Source of the DNA: BS750m-G69 sp964441235
Lineage (GTDB): Bacteria > Fidelibacterota > UBA2242
DNA: 64,000 nucleotides
NCBI GenBank assembly: GCA_964441235.1
Contig: CAYTUQ010000008.1
Location: 1 to 64,000 of the forward strand
Direction of reading: 5' to 3'
Of the stretch, positions 17,719 through 27,417 are shown one piece after another (within the stretch, counting starts at the first letter, position 1; each line of letters begins with the position of its first letter). Under the pieces are notes generated by a model. It was not told the origin of the DNA and ran no database searches. It saw only the letters and a list, made by a program, of their open reading frames with translations. A program made the position numbers and the translations under genes.

Positions 17719-17902
17719 TTAAATTTTCCTTTCAAACGGTTCAATTAAAATTTATATTTAATTACATTGAAATTTACCATAACATATCGTTTCTCAATAA
17801 AGAAAAGTGAATCCTATAAATACAGTGTATTAAAATGTCCTTTTGAAAAATCAGATTATTCAATATAAGGAATTTATTAAGATTACTATTTAGGGGGCGT
17901 AC

Positions 17903-18727
17903 TTGAAGAAAAAATACAAAACAAATTCTTGGAGAGACCTTGCAATCATTGCGTACAAAGCTCCATCCGATAGCAAAATCTATGGTACTTTTGATGCAGA
18001 TATTACTAAGGTAGTAAAATACATTGCGAGAAAAAGAAAAGAGGGTATAAGACTTACGATTACACATTTTGTAACTGCTGCTTTAGCTAGAACTTTGTAT
18101 GAAGATATTCCGGATATTAACTGCTTTATACGACGTGGTAAAATTGTGGTGAGGAAGGATGCGAATGTATTTATATCGGTTTCTGTTGGCGAAGGAAAAG
18201 AGATGTCCGGATTGGTTATTCCTAAAACTCAGGAATTATCGGCAACTGAGATATCAAAAATTATTACGGAGGGAGCGGCAAAAAAGCGGAGAGGCGAAGA
18301 ATCCGGTGCCTTTGCAGCAAAAGGCATCATATCTAAAATTCCGCGCTTACTAAGAAGGCCTATATTCCTTTTTATTAAGTGGTGGATTGTTGATCTTGGC
18401 CTGTATTTACCTTTCCTAAAGATTCCTCCTGATCCTTTTGGCAGTATTATGTTAACGAATATAGGCACTTTGGGACTAACTACCGGCATGCCAGCGCTCT
18501 TCCCGATTGGAAAATTACCCGCTGTTATTGCTATGGGTAAAATAGAAAAGAAACCAGTTGTTATTGATGATAATATCAAAATTCGATCTATTTTGCCTTT
18601 ATCCGGAACATTTGATCATAGAATTGTAGATGGTGCTCAGGCAGGAGCTTTAGCAAAAGGAGCTGTTCGGCGACTTCAGAAACCAGAAGAATTAAATATA
18701 ACAAATAAACCTGATTATTCTGGTTAA
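17903..18727 (+). CDS. stand-alone 2-oxoacid dehydrogenase E2-type acyltransferase domain
   Basis: 274-residue protein matching only the catalytic domain of dihydrolipoyl acyltransferases (chloramphenicol-acetyltransferase fold). The catalytic motif HxxxDG is present as FDHRIVDGAQAG near 232-243, and 'GTFDADITKVVKYIARKRKEG' resembles the start of the E2 core. No lipoyl or peripheral-subunit-binding domain precedes it, and no E1/E3 genes are nearby, so it is not a normal E2. A hydrophobic insert around 145-175 is unusual. Start is TTG at 17903, preceded by AGGGGG. It may be a CoA-dependent acyltransferase of unknown acceptor. Confidence 0.75.
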   Translation: MKKKYKTNSWRDLAIIAYKAPSDSKIYGTFDADITKVVKYIARKRKEGIRLTITHFVTAALARTLYEDIPDINCFIRRGKIVVRKDANVFISVSVGEGKEMSGLVIPKTQELSATEISKIITEGAAKKRRGEESGAFAAKGIISKIPRLLRRPIFLFIKWWIVDLGLYLPFLKIPPDPFGSIMLTNIGTLGLTTGMPALFPIGKLPAVIAMGKIEKKPVVIDDNIKIRSILPLSGTFDHRIVDGAQAGALAKGAVRRLQKPEELNITNKPDYSG

Positions 18728-18906
18728 TATTTTAACAATTGCTTACAACCTTTTTAACTCTATTAATAATTAGAATTCTAAAAACTTTGTAGTATATATT
18801 ACTTCGGATTGCTATATTGAAATAAACTTGACAAATAGTTGCAAATAATAAAGCAGTGCGGTAAAAAAATAAATGAGAACATGTAACTAAAAATCCTGGA
18901 GAAAAT

Positions 18907-20304
18907 ATGAATTTATGGAACCTTTCGTTGACTTTTAGAGAAGTAGCAATGGATTTTTCATTTTTAAGCCTTTTTTTAGTTTTAGGTACAGTTTTCCGTA
19001 GGTATGGTTCTTTTTTTCAGAAGTTCTTAATTCCAAATAACATTATTGCTGGATTTTTGGGTCTAATTGTAGGTCCTCAAATTCTCGGATTGACAAATTT
19101 AAATTCTGACAGACTTGAAGTATATATTTACCACCTTTTGGCTTTAACATTTGTTGCTGTTGGATTACGCCAGGAAAAAACGTCATGGGGCAAAGGTCCT
19201 GTGAGTTTTAGTATAACTATGCTCTCATGCTATATTATTCAGGCGGTTATAGGCCTTCTTGTTGCATTCGCATTTATTTATACAATTAAACCGGATCTTT
19301 TCCCTGCCATTGGGCTTTTAGTACCATTGGGCTTTGGAATGGGACCTGGAGTTGCTTCTACAATGGGCAATAACTGGGAGAATTTTGGTTTTATTGGTGG
19401 TGGAGATATTGGGCTTACCTTCGCAGCTATTGGTTATTTAATTGCAATTTTTGCTGGATTGGCTCTTATCCGGCGAGGTATAAAAAATAAAGAGACTAAA
19501 TTGATAAATGGACTTGATAGCATAACAAATGACGTTAGAACAGGAGTAATTAAGGAAGGCAAACCTAAAGTTGCAGGTTTTTTGACATTATCACAGGAAG
19601 CGATTGAACCGCTCGCATTTCAACTTGGACTGATAGGTATAGTCTATTTAATAACCTTTTATTTAGTTCTTGGATTAACAACTTTAATGGAGAATGCTGG
19701 ATTAGGAGGGTTTGTTGCAACCGTTTGGTCTTTTCATTTTGTAGTAGCATTATTGGTTGCAATTAGCATCAGGAAAGTGATGGATATTACGAAAAAGAGC
19801 TATTTAATAGATAAAGGGCTCATGAATAGGACGGCGGGGGTATGTGTTGATTATCTTGTTGTTGGGGCAATCTGCGCAATAAGTTTACCTATTATCTGGA
19901 AACTCTGGCTTCCGATATCAATAATATCTGTTCTAGCAGGGATAGGAACTTACATGATTATTCGTTTTACTTCAACGAGAGCATTTGATGATTATTATTT
20001 CGAGAGATTTATTTCTCTTTTTGGTGAAATGACAGGAACTCTAAACTCGGGTTTAGTGTTGCTTCGAGTCACTGATCCCGAATTTCGTACTTCTGTAGTT
20101 GAAGATCTTGTTTACGCTAGTGGTATAGCACTTGTTCTTGGATTCCCATTATTAATATTGCTTAATGTACCCATGAATTTTTTCAATAACAGTCTTACCG
20201 GATACTGGATCACTCTGGGATTGATAATAGCATATTTAATTGTTTTATGGGTTTTCTGGCGATTGATAGGTTTTATTAAATTTAAAAAATCGGCAGGGGC
20301 TTGA
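18907..20304 (+). CDS. Na+/glutamate symporter, GltS (ESS) family, copy 1
   Basis: 465-residue polytopic membrane protein with about 11-12 helices in two inverted halves. The hairpin 'GFGMGPGVASTMGNNWE' in the first half and 'FGEMTGTLNSGLVLLRVTDPEF' in the second correspond to the re-entrant substrate/ion loops of GltS-type carriers. Family members cotransport glutamate with Na+. Longer than E. coli GltS (about 400), with an extra cytoplasmic loop at about 195-225. A similar paralogue follows 350 bp downstream. The ATG has GGAGAAAAT in front. Substrate by family only; other dicarboxylates are possible. Confidence 0.82.
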   Translation: MNLWNLSLTFREVAMDFSFLSLFLVLGTVFRRYGSFFQKFLIPNNIIAGFLGLIVGPQILGLTNLNSDRLEVYIYHLLALTFVAVGLRQEKTSWGKGPVSFSITMLSCYIIQAVIGLLVAFAFIYTIKPDLFPAIGLLVPLGFGMGPGVASTMGNNWENFGFIGGGDIGLTFAAIGYLIAIFAGLALIRRGIKNKETKLINGLDSITNDVRTGVIKEGKPKVAGFLTLSQEAIEPLAFQLGLIGIVYLITFYLVLGLTTLMENAGLGGFVATVWSFHFVVALLVAISIRKVMDITKKSYLIDKGLMNRTAGVCVDYLVVGAICAISLPIIWKLWLPISIISVLAGIGTYMIIRFTSTRAFDDYYFERFISLFGEMTGTLNSGLVLLRVTDPEFRTSVVEDLVYASGIALVLGFPLLILLNVPMNFFNNSLTGYWITLGLIIAYLIVLWVFWRLIGFIKFKKSAGA

Positions 20305-20655
20305 GATTAAAATTAGAACACCGATAATCCATCAGTTGCCCGTCTGCGCCGGATTTTAAACCGGATGTCAGTGATACACCGATGATGCAGTTTTTCACCA
20401 ATTTATTATACAGTCATATTCATAATAACATTCAGAAAGGTAATTTGAAACCAATAGATATTTTGAAAAATACAAATAATTCAGGTGGGTTATGAGTTAC
20501 CCGGATGTCATTCTGAGCCATCTGCTCAGAGCTTTTGTAATGTCAACTGAAAGTGGAATAAGGAAATAATGTATATGGGAAAGTGAATAAGAATACTATA
20601 TATCTGGCAATCTTAAATCGCCAATCATCAATCGTCAATTAAAAAAGGAGATTTT
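20305..20655. other. intergenic region with two small hairpins
   Basis: No gene seen. CCGGATTTTAAACCGG at 20349-20364 is a small palindrome, and a stem with CTGAGC (20513-20518) and GCTCAG (20524-20529) is followed by a short T run, possibly a weak terminator between the two symporter genes. The stretch just before the next gene (20610-20640) resembles the ATTGATCATTG-type arrays. Confidence 0.45.
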
Positions 20656-22071
20656 ATGAATCCATGGGATTTAGCGCTGAATTTTAAAGACGTAGTTTTG
20701 GATTTTACGTATTTAAGTGCCTTTTTAATACTAGGTACTGTATTACGCAGGTATGTTCCATTTTTCCAGAAATTTCTTATTCCTAACAGTATTATCGCTG
20801 GATTTTTTGGACTTATTGTGAGTCCCCAATTGCTCAATCTTATTAATCTGGACGGCGAAAGATTGGGGTTATATGTATATCATTTATTGGCTTTAACTTT
20901 TATTGCTATAGGTTTGCGTCAGGAAAAGACTTCATGGGGAAAAGGACCGTTGAGTAAAAGTTTGACCGGTCTCTCTTGTTATATTATTCAGGCAGTTATC
21001 GGATTATTGATTGCTTTTGGACTGATTTACACAATAAAGCCTGATTTGTTTCCAGCTATAGGTTTTCTCGTTCCCCTTGGCTTTGGAATGGGTCCTGGAA
21101 TTGCCTATACAATGGGGCATAGTTGGGAGAAATTTGGTTTTGAAGGTGGTGGTATGGTTGGGCTTACTTTTTCAGTAATAGGTTTTTTAATTGCATACTT
21201 TGTTGGAATGGCGCTTGTGAATCGCGGAATAAAGAATGGTGAAGCTGCTTTAGTAAAAGGAACGGATGATATTACAAATGATATGAGAACGGGAATAGTA
21301 AAAGAGGAAAAACCTGAAATAGCAGGACTGCTTACATTATCTCCGGAAGCAATCGAGCCGATGGCATTTCAGATTGGACTGATTGGTTTGCTCTATATGT
21401 TAACCTATTGGGTAATTTTTGGTATAACGAGCTTAATGCAAAGGTTCGGTTTGGGTGATTTTGTTGATACTATATGGTCTTTTCACTTTGTAGTAGGACT
21501 TTTGATTGCCATTTCTGTACGTAAAGTTTTAGATATCACTAAAAAGAGTTATGTTATTGATCGTGGTCTTATGAATCGATCTGCCGGAATTTGTATGGAC
21601 TATCTTATTGTAGGTGCTATTGCAGCTATCAGCATAATCATTATTGAGAAGTATTGGTTATCAATATTACTTATGTCTGTCTGTGCGGGATTTGGTACTT
21701 ATGGAATTATCCGGTTTACCTCTAAACGTGCTTTTGATGACTATCATTTTGAGAGATTCATCGGTATTTTTGGTGAAATGACAGGAACACTCAGCTCTGG
21801 CTTAGTATTAGTAAGAGTTACCGATCCTGAATTTAATACTCCTGTGGCTGAAGACCTGGCTTATGGTAGTGGTATTTCACTTTTTCTTGGTTTTCCATTA
21901 TTGATTCTACTTAATCTTCCAATGAGTGTTTTCAACAATAGCATTGGTGGTTACTGGATTGTGTTGGGAATAATCATTATATATTTCATTATTTTATGGA
22001 TTTTCTGGAGATTAATAGGTTTTATTAAATTTAGAAAGCCTGTAGAAATTTCTAAAGTTGGAAGAGAATAG
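20656..22071 (+). CDS. Na+/glutamate symporter, GltS (ESS) family, copy 2
   Basis: 471-residue paralogue of the preceding symporter. Both start with the same pattern (NPWDLALNFKDVVLDFTYLS against NLWNLSLTFREVAMDFSFLS) and keep the loops 'GFGMGPGIAYTMGHSWE' and 'FGEMTGTLSSGLVLVRVTDPEF'. Divergence is spread over the whole length, so the duplication is not recent. AAAAAGGAG is well placed before the ATG. The two copies probably differ in substrate affinity or expression; the sequence does not say how. Confidence 0.82.
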   Translation: MNPWDLALNFKDVVLDFTYLSAFLILGTVLRRYVPFFQKFLIPNSIIAGFFGLIVSPQLLNLINLDGERLGLYVYHLLALTFIAIGLRQEKTSWGKGPLSKSLTGLSCYIIQAVIGLLIAFGLIYTIKPDLFPAIGFLVPLGFGMGPGIAYTMGHSWEKFGFEGGGMVGLTFSVIGFLIAYFVGMALVNRGIKNGEAALVKGTDDITNDMRTGIVKEEKPEIAGLLTLSPEAIEPMAFQIGLIGLLYMLTYWVIFGITSLMQRFGLGDFVDTIWSFHFVVGLLIAISVRKVLDITKKSYVIDRGLMNRSAGICMDYLIVGAIAAISIIIIEKYWLSILLMSVCAGFGTYGIIRFTSKRAFDDYHFERFIGIFGEMTGTLSSGLVLVRVTDPEFNTPVAEDLAYGSGISLFLGFPLLILLNLPMSVFNNSIGGYWIVLGIIIIYFIILWIFWRLIGFIKFRKPVEISKVGRE

Positions 22072-22207
22072 AAGTTTCGTTTGTTGAAATTACAATGATA
22101 TGTTTAACTGGAGGGAAACTCATTGATTTTTCTAATTACAAAAATAATCGTTTATTTAATCTGCCCTATTATAATGTTATCATGTAAATAAAGTCAGGAG
22201 GAATCTA

Positions 22208-24619
22208 ATGAAATTAAAGTTATTTGTGTTAATGCTTATGATAAGCTCATTATTTGCTCAAAGTGCAGTAAATCAATTACTCCCCCCTTCTTCTATCGCA
22301 GTAACTGATAATGCACTGTCCATTTTTGCAAATCCGGCAGCATTAGGTTACAGGTCAGGATTCCAATCTTTTGTGTTGCTTCCCTTTGAAGAAAATGGAT
22401 TTACAAACGAACTATGTGCTTATTATATGATTGGAAGTCTTGGGTTTGGAGGTGAATGGCTAAAGAATCCTGAAGATTTTTATCAGAGGTGGCATTTGTC
22501 GTTAGGAATACCTGTATGGCGCTGGGTGAATATTGGAGGAACGTATCGCTGGTTCGGTACTGTTGAAGATAATCCGGAATATGATTTTGGAGCTATTGCT
22601 CGACCATTTCCCTGGATTTCTATTGGTTCAGTAATTCGTAATATTGGTGAAGCAAACGATTTATCTCAAACAGGGGAATTTGGAATCGGATTGAGACCTT
22701 TTGGGGAGCGGTTTACTATTGCCGGTGATATTTGTAAGGATATTCAGGATTCGGAGAAAGACCTTAGTAAAAGACTCTATATTGACTTTGAACCAATTCG
22801 AGGTATTATTCTTTCTACTCTTTATTTTCCCGATGAAAAGGATTTAAGGTTAGGTCTTAATGTTAATATGTTATCATCTGGCATTGGATTATCTTTGCTG
22901 AATAAATCAGAAGGTGGAATGGCAGGAGGTTCTGCATTTATCCATTCTACATCTCATCGCTATCCAACTGTTTTTAAGAAAAAAGGTGCACTTGTTGTGA
23001 AGATGAATATTGGTGGGACGATACAGGAAGAAGCTGTGCCGTTTTCACGTGGAAAGACTAATTCTTTAAAAGGAATTCTTGATCGATTTAAGCAAATTGA
23101 GAAAAATCCTGACATTCAGGCTGTGCTGATTGGATTTCAAGGTCTTGAAGTCGGTTTTGCTAAGATGACTGAAATACGGAATGCAATTTTGGAACTGCGT
23201 GAATGTGGTAAGAAGGTTTTCTGCTATATGGAATCCTTTGGCAATGGTGGATATTATCTGGCTACAGCTTGTGATAAAATATTTCTAAATCCTGCAGGTG
23301 ATGTCTGGATTACAGGGCTTAGTTCTACTGCTATCTTTTTTAAAGATATGTTTGATAAAATTGGTGTAGAAGCAGAGTTTGAAAAAATCGGTGCTTACAA
23401 AACTGCTCCTGAACCATTTATACGGGATTCCATGTCTGAAGCGAGTCGTGAGCAGATAAATGAGCTTCTTGACGATTTCTTCTCTGTGTATGTGGAAGGT
23501 GTTAGTGAAGCAAGAAATAAGAAAATTGATGAATTCAAGGATTTGATTAATAATGGTCCTTATACTTCTAAGCAGGCACTTGAGAAAGGTCTTGTTGATG
23601 AATTGGTCTATGAGGATAAAATAAAAGATAAATTAAAAGATATTCTTGGCAAGAAGCCGATTATAAAGGAATTTAAAAAGGAGTATAAACGCAAACCGTA
23701 CGAGACGGCATGGAAATATTCCACTCAGCCGACCTCAAAAATAGCTCTGATTTATGCATCCGGTGGAATTAGCTCTGGGAAAAATCAGAGAAGTTTTGGC
23801 AATCAGACTATGGGTTCTGAAACGATAACCAAGGCTATTAAAAAAGCAAGGGAAGATAAGTCAGTAAAAGCTATAGTTTTTCGAATTGATTCTCCAGGGG
23901 GATCAGCGCTGGCATCCGATGTTATCTGGAGGGAGGTTTATCTTACTACTAAGGGAAAAGATAAAAAACCTTTTATCGTTTCAATGTCTGATATTGCCGC
24001 TTCGGGAGGATATTATATAGCCTGTGCTGCGGATACTATAGTGGCAAATCCTTTGACTATTACGGGTTCAATTGGGGTTTTTGGTGGTAAATTCAATTTT
24101 GCAGGTTTATTTGACAAAATCGGTGTAAGTACAGAAACTATAAAAAGAGGTGATAATGCTGATCTTTTATCTCCTTTTAAGGCTGGTTCCGAAGAAGGGA
24201 GGAAAAAGATGCGTGATTATATCGGCTGGATATATGATGATTTCACGAAGCATGTTGCAGATGGAAGAGGTATGACGCAAGATGAGGTAAAGAAAGTGGG
24301 AGAGGGACGAGTATGGTCTGGAATTAGAGCGAAAAAGATTGGTCTTGTAGATGAGCTTGGAGGTTTAGCAAAGGCTCTTGAAATTGCGAAGGAAGCAGCT
24401 GGCATTGAAAAGGATAAAGAGGTTGTGCTGAAGATATTACCAAAATGGTGGAGTAGTTTTATTGAAATTGGATTCAGTATTTTTTATTCAAAAGAATTGA
24501 CATTTGAAAAATTGTTGCCTTCAGAATATAACCAGGCGAAAATGTATTTTAATACATGGCTTATGAATAGGAACGAGAATGCGCATATGATTATGCCGTA
24601 TTGGATTATTGTTGATTAG
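22208..24619 (+). CDS. sppA: SppA-type S49 peptidase with barrel-like N-terminal extension
   Basis: 803 residues. C-terminal about 540 residues form the tandem SppA fold of the long (67K) type: general-base Lys398 in 'IGAYKTAPEPFIRDSMS' in the first repeat and nucleophile Ser566 in 'RIDSPGGSALASDV' in the second, matching the Lys/Ser dyad of E. coli SppA. The first about 250 residues are extra: a signal peptide (1-17, ending SLFAQ) and a glycine/aromatic-rich beta-strand region with 'NPAALGYRSGFQSF', a pattern seen in PorV/FadL-like outer-membrane barrels. SppA normally degrades cleaved signal peptides at the inner membrane; the extension suggests outer-membrane or periplasmic location. Domain calls are good; localisation is inference. 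Confidence 0.87.
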   Translation: MKLKLFVLMLMISSLFAQSAVNQLLPPSSIAVTDNALSIFANPAALGYRSGFQSFVLLPFEENGFTNELCAYYMIGSLGFGGEWLKNPEDFYQRWHLSLGIPVWRWVNIGGTYRWFGTVEDNPEYDFGAIARPFPWISIGSVIRNIGEANDLSQTGEFGIGLRPFGERFTIAGDICKDIQDSEKDLSKRLYIDFEPIRGIILSTLYFPDEKDLRLGLNVNMLSSGIGLSLLNKSEGGMAGGSAFIHSTSHRYPTVFKKKGALVVKMNIGGTIQEEAVPFSRGKTNSLKGILDRFKQIEKNPDIQAVLIGFQGLEVGFAKMTEIRNAILELRECGKKVFCYMESFGNGGYYLATACDKIFLNPAGDVWITGLSSTAIFFKDMFDKIGVEAEFEKIGAYKTAPEPFIRDSMSEASREQINELLDDFFSVYVEGVSEARNKKIDEFKDLINNGPYTSKQALEKGLVDELVYEDKIKDKLKDILGKKPIIKEFKKEYKRKPYETAWKYSTQPTSKIALIYASGGISSGKNQRSFGNQTMGSETITKAIKKAREDKSVKAIVFRIDSPGGSALASDVIWREVYLTTKGKDKKPFIVSMSDIAASGGYYIACAADTIVANPLTITGSIGVFGGKFNFAGLFDKIGVSTETIKRGDNADLLSPFKAGSEEGRKKMRDYIGWIYDDFTKHVADGRGMTQDEVKKVGEGRVWSGIRAKKIGLVDELGGLAKALEIAKEAAGIEKDKEVVLKILPKWWSSFIEIGFSIFYSKELTFEKLLPSEYNQAKMYFNTWLMNRNENAHMIMPYWIIVD

Positions 24620-24625
24620 ATATGT

Positions 24626-24686
24626 CGTCCCTTTCCCATCTCGTAGAGTTCCCTATGGGAAAGGGATGCCTCTGGCACGGGACTTA
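24626..24686. repeat. short palindromic element (dispersed family)
   Basis: CCCTTTCCCAT (24629-24639) pairs perfectly with ATGGGAAAGGG (24655-24665). The following 19 nt (24660-24678) are the exact reverse complement of 50945-50963, a copy lodged inside a transposase gene. Typical member of the window's AAGGGATCCCTT-like family. Confidence 0.75.
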
Positions 24687-24835
24687 TAGCAAAAATGAAT
24701 TCTAAAGGTACGAACTCCGTAGGAGTGTGATGTTTGTAGTAGTAGATAAGGGGACCATTGTTCAACCCCAACGGGGTGACATGTATAAACACTATAGGAT
24801 ATTAGTAATAGTTTTTAATAGAGGAGGAAGTGAAA

Positions 24836-25504
24836 ATGCCAAAAGTTGCTGTTGTTTTATCAGGGTGTGGTGTCTATGACGGATCAGAAATTCATGAAGC
24901 GGTGATTACACTTTTAGCACTAGATAAAGCCGGAGCTGAAGTCCAATGTTTTGCTCCTGATATTAATCAAATGCATGTTGTTAATTATCTTAAAGGAGAA
25001 GTTGAGGAGGGTGAATCCCGCAATGTTCTTGTAGAATCTGCTCGAATTGCAAGGGGTCAAATTAAAGATGTTAGATCTGTGAATGTCAGTGAATTTGATG
25101 CAATTATTTTCCCGGGTGGATTAGGGGCTGCGAAAAATCTTTGTAATTTTGTGGTAAAGAAATCAGATTGTTCCGTTATTCCGGAAGTTGAGAAATTAAT
25201 TTTAGACGGATTTGATGCAAGTATTCCAATGGGATTCATTTGTATAGCTCCGGTTATAGTCTCAAAAGTTTTGGGATCGAAAAATATAGATCTTGATGTT
25301 ACTATTGGTACAGACCCTGAAACGTCAAAAGAGATAAAAAAAATGGGTGCAAAACATATCAATTGCGCCGTTAACGATTGTGTTATTGATAGAAAGAATA
25401 AGATTGTAACTACACCCGCTTATATGCTGGCAAAAAGTATTTCTGAAGTTGCAGAAGGAATTGAGAAGATGGTACATGGAGTGCTGGAATTGGTAAATCT
25501 TTAA
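24836..25504 (+). CDS. elbB: ElbB-like DJ-1/PfpI-superfamily glyoxalase
   Basis: 222 residues from the ATG at 24836; a GTG two codons earlier is also open, but GAGGAGG spacing favours the ATG. It starts PKVAVVLSGCGVYDGSEIHE, the ElbB hallmark, and contains 'FDAIIFPGGLGAAKNLCNF' and the nucleophile-elbow cysteine in 'PMGFICIAPVI' (about residue 134). ElbB proteins are cytosolic glutamine-amidotransferase-fold enzymes reported as glyoxalases and linked genetically to isoprenoid synthesis. Complete and standard length. It stands 19 bp before the lipoprotein gene but no functional link is evident. Confidence 0.88.
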   Translation: MPKVAVVLSGCGVYDGSEIHEAVITLLALDKAGAEVQCFAPDINQMHVVNYLKGEVEEGESRNVLVESARIARGQIKDVRSVNVSEFDAIIFPGGLGAAKNLCNFVVKKSDCSVIPEVEKLILDGFDASIPMGFICIAPVIVSKVLGSKNIDLDVTIGTDPETSKEIKKMGAKHINCAVNDCVIDRKNKIVTTPAYMLAKSISEVAEGIEKMVHGVLELVNL

Positions 25505-25522
25505 ATAAATAGAGGGGACGTT

Positions 25523-26629
25523 ATGAGATTTGTTCTAAATGAGAAAATATTTTTACCAATTTTGCTTTTATTAATATTATGTTCTTGTGAGCCGCTTGTA
25601 AACAAGTTCGATGATATTGAAGATGCAGTATTATATAAATCCAACAATATTGTTGATTCACAATATAGTGCTGATACATTACTAATCATGACATGGAACA
25701 TAAGATTTGGAGCAGGCAGAATTCACTGGTTTGGGGATTGCTGTGGTGACAGAGTTATTATGACTGAACAGGAGGTTACTACACACCTTGAAGAATTAGC
25801 TGAATATATTTGTCAGGTAAAGCCTGATATCCTACTGTTGCAGGAAATTGATATTGAATCTAAACGTTCTGCATACATAGATCAGATTCAGTGGCTATTG
25901 GATCATACATATTTTAATTATGGTGTTTACGCTTCTATGTGGCAGTCACAATTTATTCCAAGTGATGGTCTTGGCAGGATAGATATGGGTGGTGCTATTC
26001 TATCCCGGTGGAAGATTTCTGATGCAGAGCGTATTGCCTTGCCATTAAGAGGAGATCAGGACGCTCTAACCCAGTACTTTTATTTAAGACGTTGTATAAT
26101 AAAAGCTAAAATTGAGCTTCCTAATCGTGCTGATTTCTATGTATTAGATATACATGCATCAGCATTTTCCACTGATGACACAAAGAAAAATCAATTTGAT
26201 TGTCTCAAAGGAGAGATGGATAAAATAAAGGATATACAGGGTGCTATATTTGTAGCAGGAGGGGATTTAAATGAAATTCCTCCTGGTTCTGATTCAACTA
26301 ACTATTGTGATGAAGATCGATGTCCGGAAGATGAGCCTAATTCATGCCGTGACGGCAGTGACTTCACCAATGAACAGGAATGGCTTAATGACCTTTACGA
26401 CTCATATAAATCGGCTGTTCCATTGGACAATTACCATGCGGATAATTCCCATTATTTTACACATGGTGTAGTGAATACTGATGTAGTGAATAATGATAGT
26501 CCATGGAATCGTAAGTTGGATTATTTGTTTACTAACGGCGATTGGGTGGCTGATTCCGATTCGACACATCAAAGTACTTACAAGTTATCGGATCACGCAC
26601 CTGTGTCAGCAAAAATAGTGGTGAAGTAA
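25523..26629 (+). CDS. endonuclease/exonuclease/phosphatase-fold lipoprotein
   Basis: 368 residues. A signal peptide with lipobox (LLLLILCSC, Cys near 18) makes this an envelope lipoprotein. The EEP fold shows in order: 'LLIMTWNIRFGAG' (metal Asn), 'KPDILLLQEIDIES' (metal Glu), 'FYVLDIHASAF' (His), 'FVAGGDLNEIPPGSD' (Asp/Asn) and the terminal 'LSDHAPVSAKIV' (Asp-His). All catalytic positions are kept, so a Mg2+-dependent phosphodiesterase or phosphatase acting outside the cytoplasm is likely (nucleic acid or phospholipid headgroup). A Cys-rich insert 'NYCDEDRCPEDEPNSC' near 265-280 is unusual. The stop overlaps the start of the next gene (TAATG). Confidence 0.83.
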   Translation: MRFVLNEKIFLPILLLLILCSCEPLVNKFDDIEDAVLYKSNNIVDSQYSADTLLIMTWNIRFGAGRIHWFGDCCGDRVIMTEQEVTTHLEELAEYICQVKPDILLLQEIDIESKRSAYIDQIQWLLDHTYFNYGVYASMWQSQFIPSDGLGRIDMGGAILSRWKISDAERIALPLRGDQDALTQYFYLRRCIIKAKIELPNRADFYVLDIHASAFSTDDTKKNQFDCLKGEMDKIKDIQGAIFVAGGDLNEIPPGSDSTNYCDEDRCPEDEPNSCRDGSDFTNEQEWLNDLYDSYKSAVPLDNYHADNSHYFTHGVVNTDVVNNDSPWNRKLDYLFTNGDWVADSDSTHQSTYKLSDHAPVSAKIVVK

Positions 26630-27417
26630 TGAAAGCAATGAAAAAGATTTATGTTATATTTTTCACTTTATTTTTCATAGCGTGTGCTTTTCCTATGAAT
26701 GCTCAGTGGTCGAGTGGTACTGCTTATACTTTACCAAAAGGTCGTATGGAAGTTGGCCTTTTTCAACAGATAAGATACGGACAGACTGAAACGCGGGAAT
26801 GGTCAACACATCCTATCCTTGACCTACTAATTCCAAATCTTACAGTCAAGAAAGCATGGAATACTTTTGCGGATTGGAATTTTACGACTCGCCATAATAT
26901 GACGTATCCGACACCATTACTGAGGATTATTTCGAGAAAAGGAACTGATGGGATCATTTCACCGGAATTTGATATTCCCCAGATGATTTCATTGAGAAAT
27001 GAGGTTTTGCTGACACGAAAATTCAAGCCATCATTTTTAATAACTGGAAAAGCTGGACTAACACTGGCTGTAACTTCTGATGAACTGGATGAGCGAACTA
27101 CAATTGACCTTCCTATTATTTTTCCTCGCCTCGGAGTGTACTACGATGGATATGCTGTGAATTTCGGATTGGATGTAGGCGGGGATTTGAACCCGAGATT
27201 TTCATATTTGACTGATGTTGATATCTTTTTGCTACCCGGAGCTGATGAATATTTTGCTTTTGAGCACAAAAGCCTGATAATCTGGAATAAGAGCAAAAAG
27301 TTGCAAATAATGTTTGGCTATAAACTTGTGTATGGAGAATATCCCTTTGGTACTCAGTGGCATCTATTGCCTCTTTTTGACATTCAGTGGGCGAGAGAAT
27401 TCAAAAAGAAAAAGTAA
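26629..27417 (+). CDS. predicted outer-membrane beta-barrel protein
   Basis: 262 residues, unknown family. A signal peptide (about 1-26, ending CAFPMNAQ) is followed by alternating hydrophobic/aromatic strands ('GRMEVGLFQQIRYGQTE', 'KPSFLITGKAGLTLAV', 'GYAVNFGLDVGGDLNPRF') and a C-terminal strand 'LLPLFDIQWAREF'. The ATG overlaps the stop of the preceding lipoprotein gene, so both are translated from one message and may work together in the envelope. An alternative start is Met4. Exact role not recognisable. Confidence 0.65.
   Translation: MKAMKKIYVIFFTLFFIACAFPMNAQWSSGTAYTLPKGRMEVGLFQQIRYGQTETREWSTHPILDLLIPNLTVKKAWNTFADWNFTTRHNMTYPTPLLRIISRKGTDGIISPEFDIPQMISLRNEVLLTRKFKPSFLITGKAGLTLAVTSDELDERTTIDLPIIFPRLGVYYDGYAVNFGLDVGGDLNPRFSYLTDVDIFLLPGADEYFAFEHKSLIIWNKSKKLQIMFGYKLVYGEYPFGTQWHLLPLFDIQWAREFKKKK

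Noticed and set aside
18828..18851. Sigma-70 promoter TTGACA before the first symporter
   Set aside because: TTGACA is present but no acceptable -10 hexamer lies at 16-18 bp spacing.
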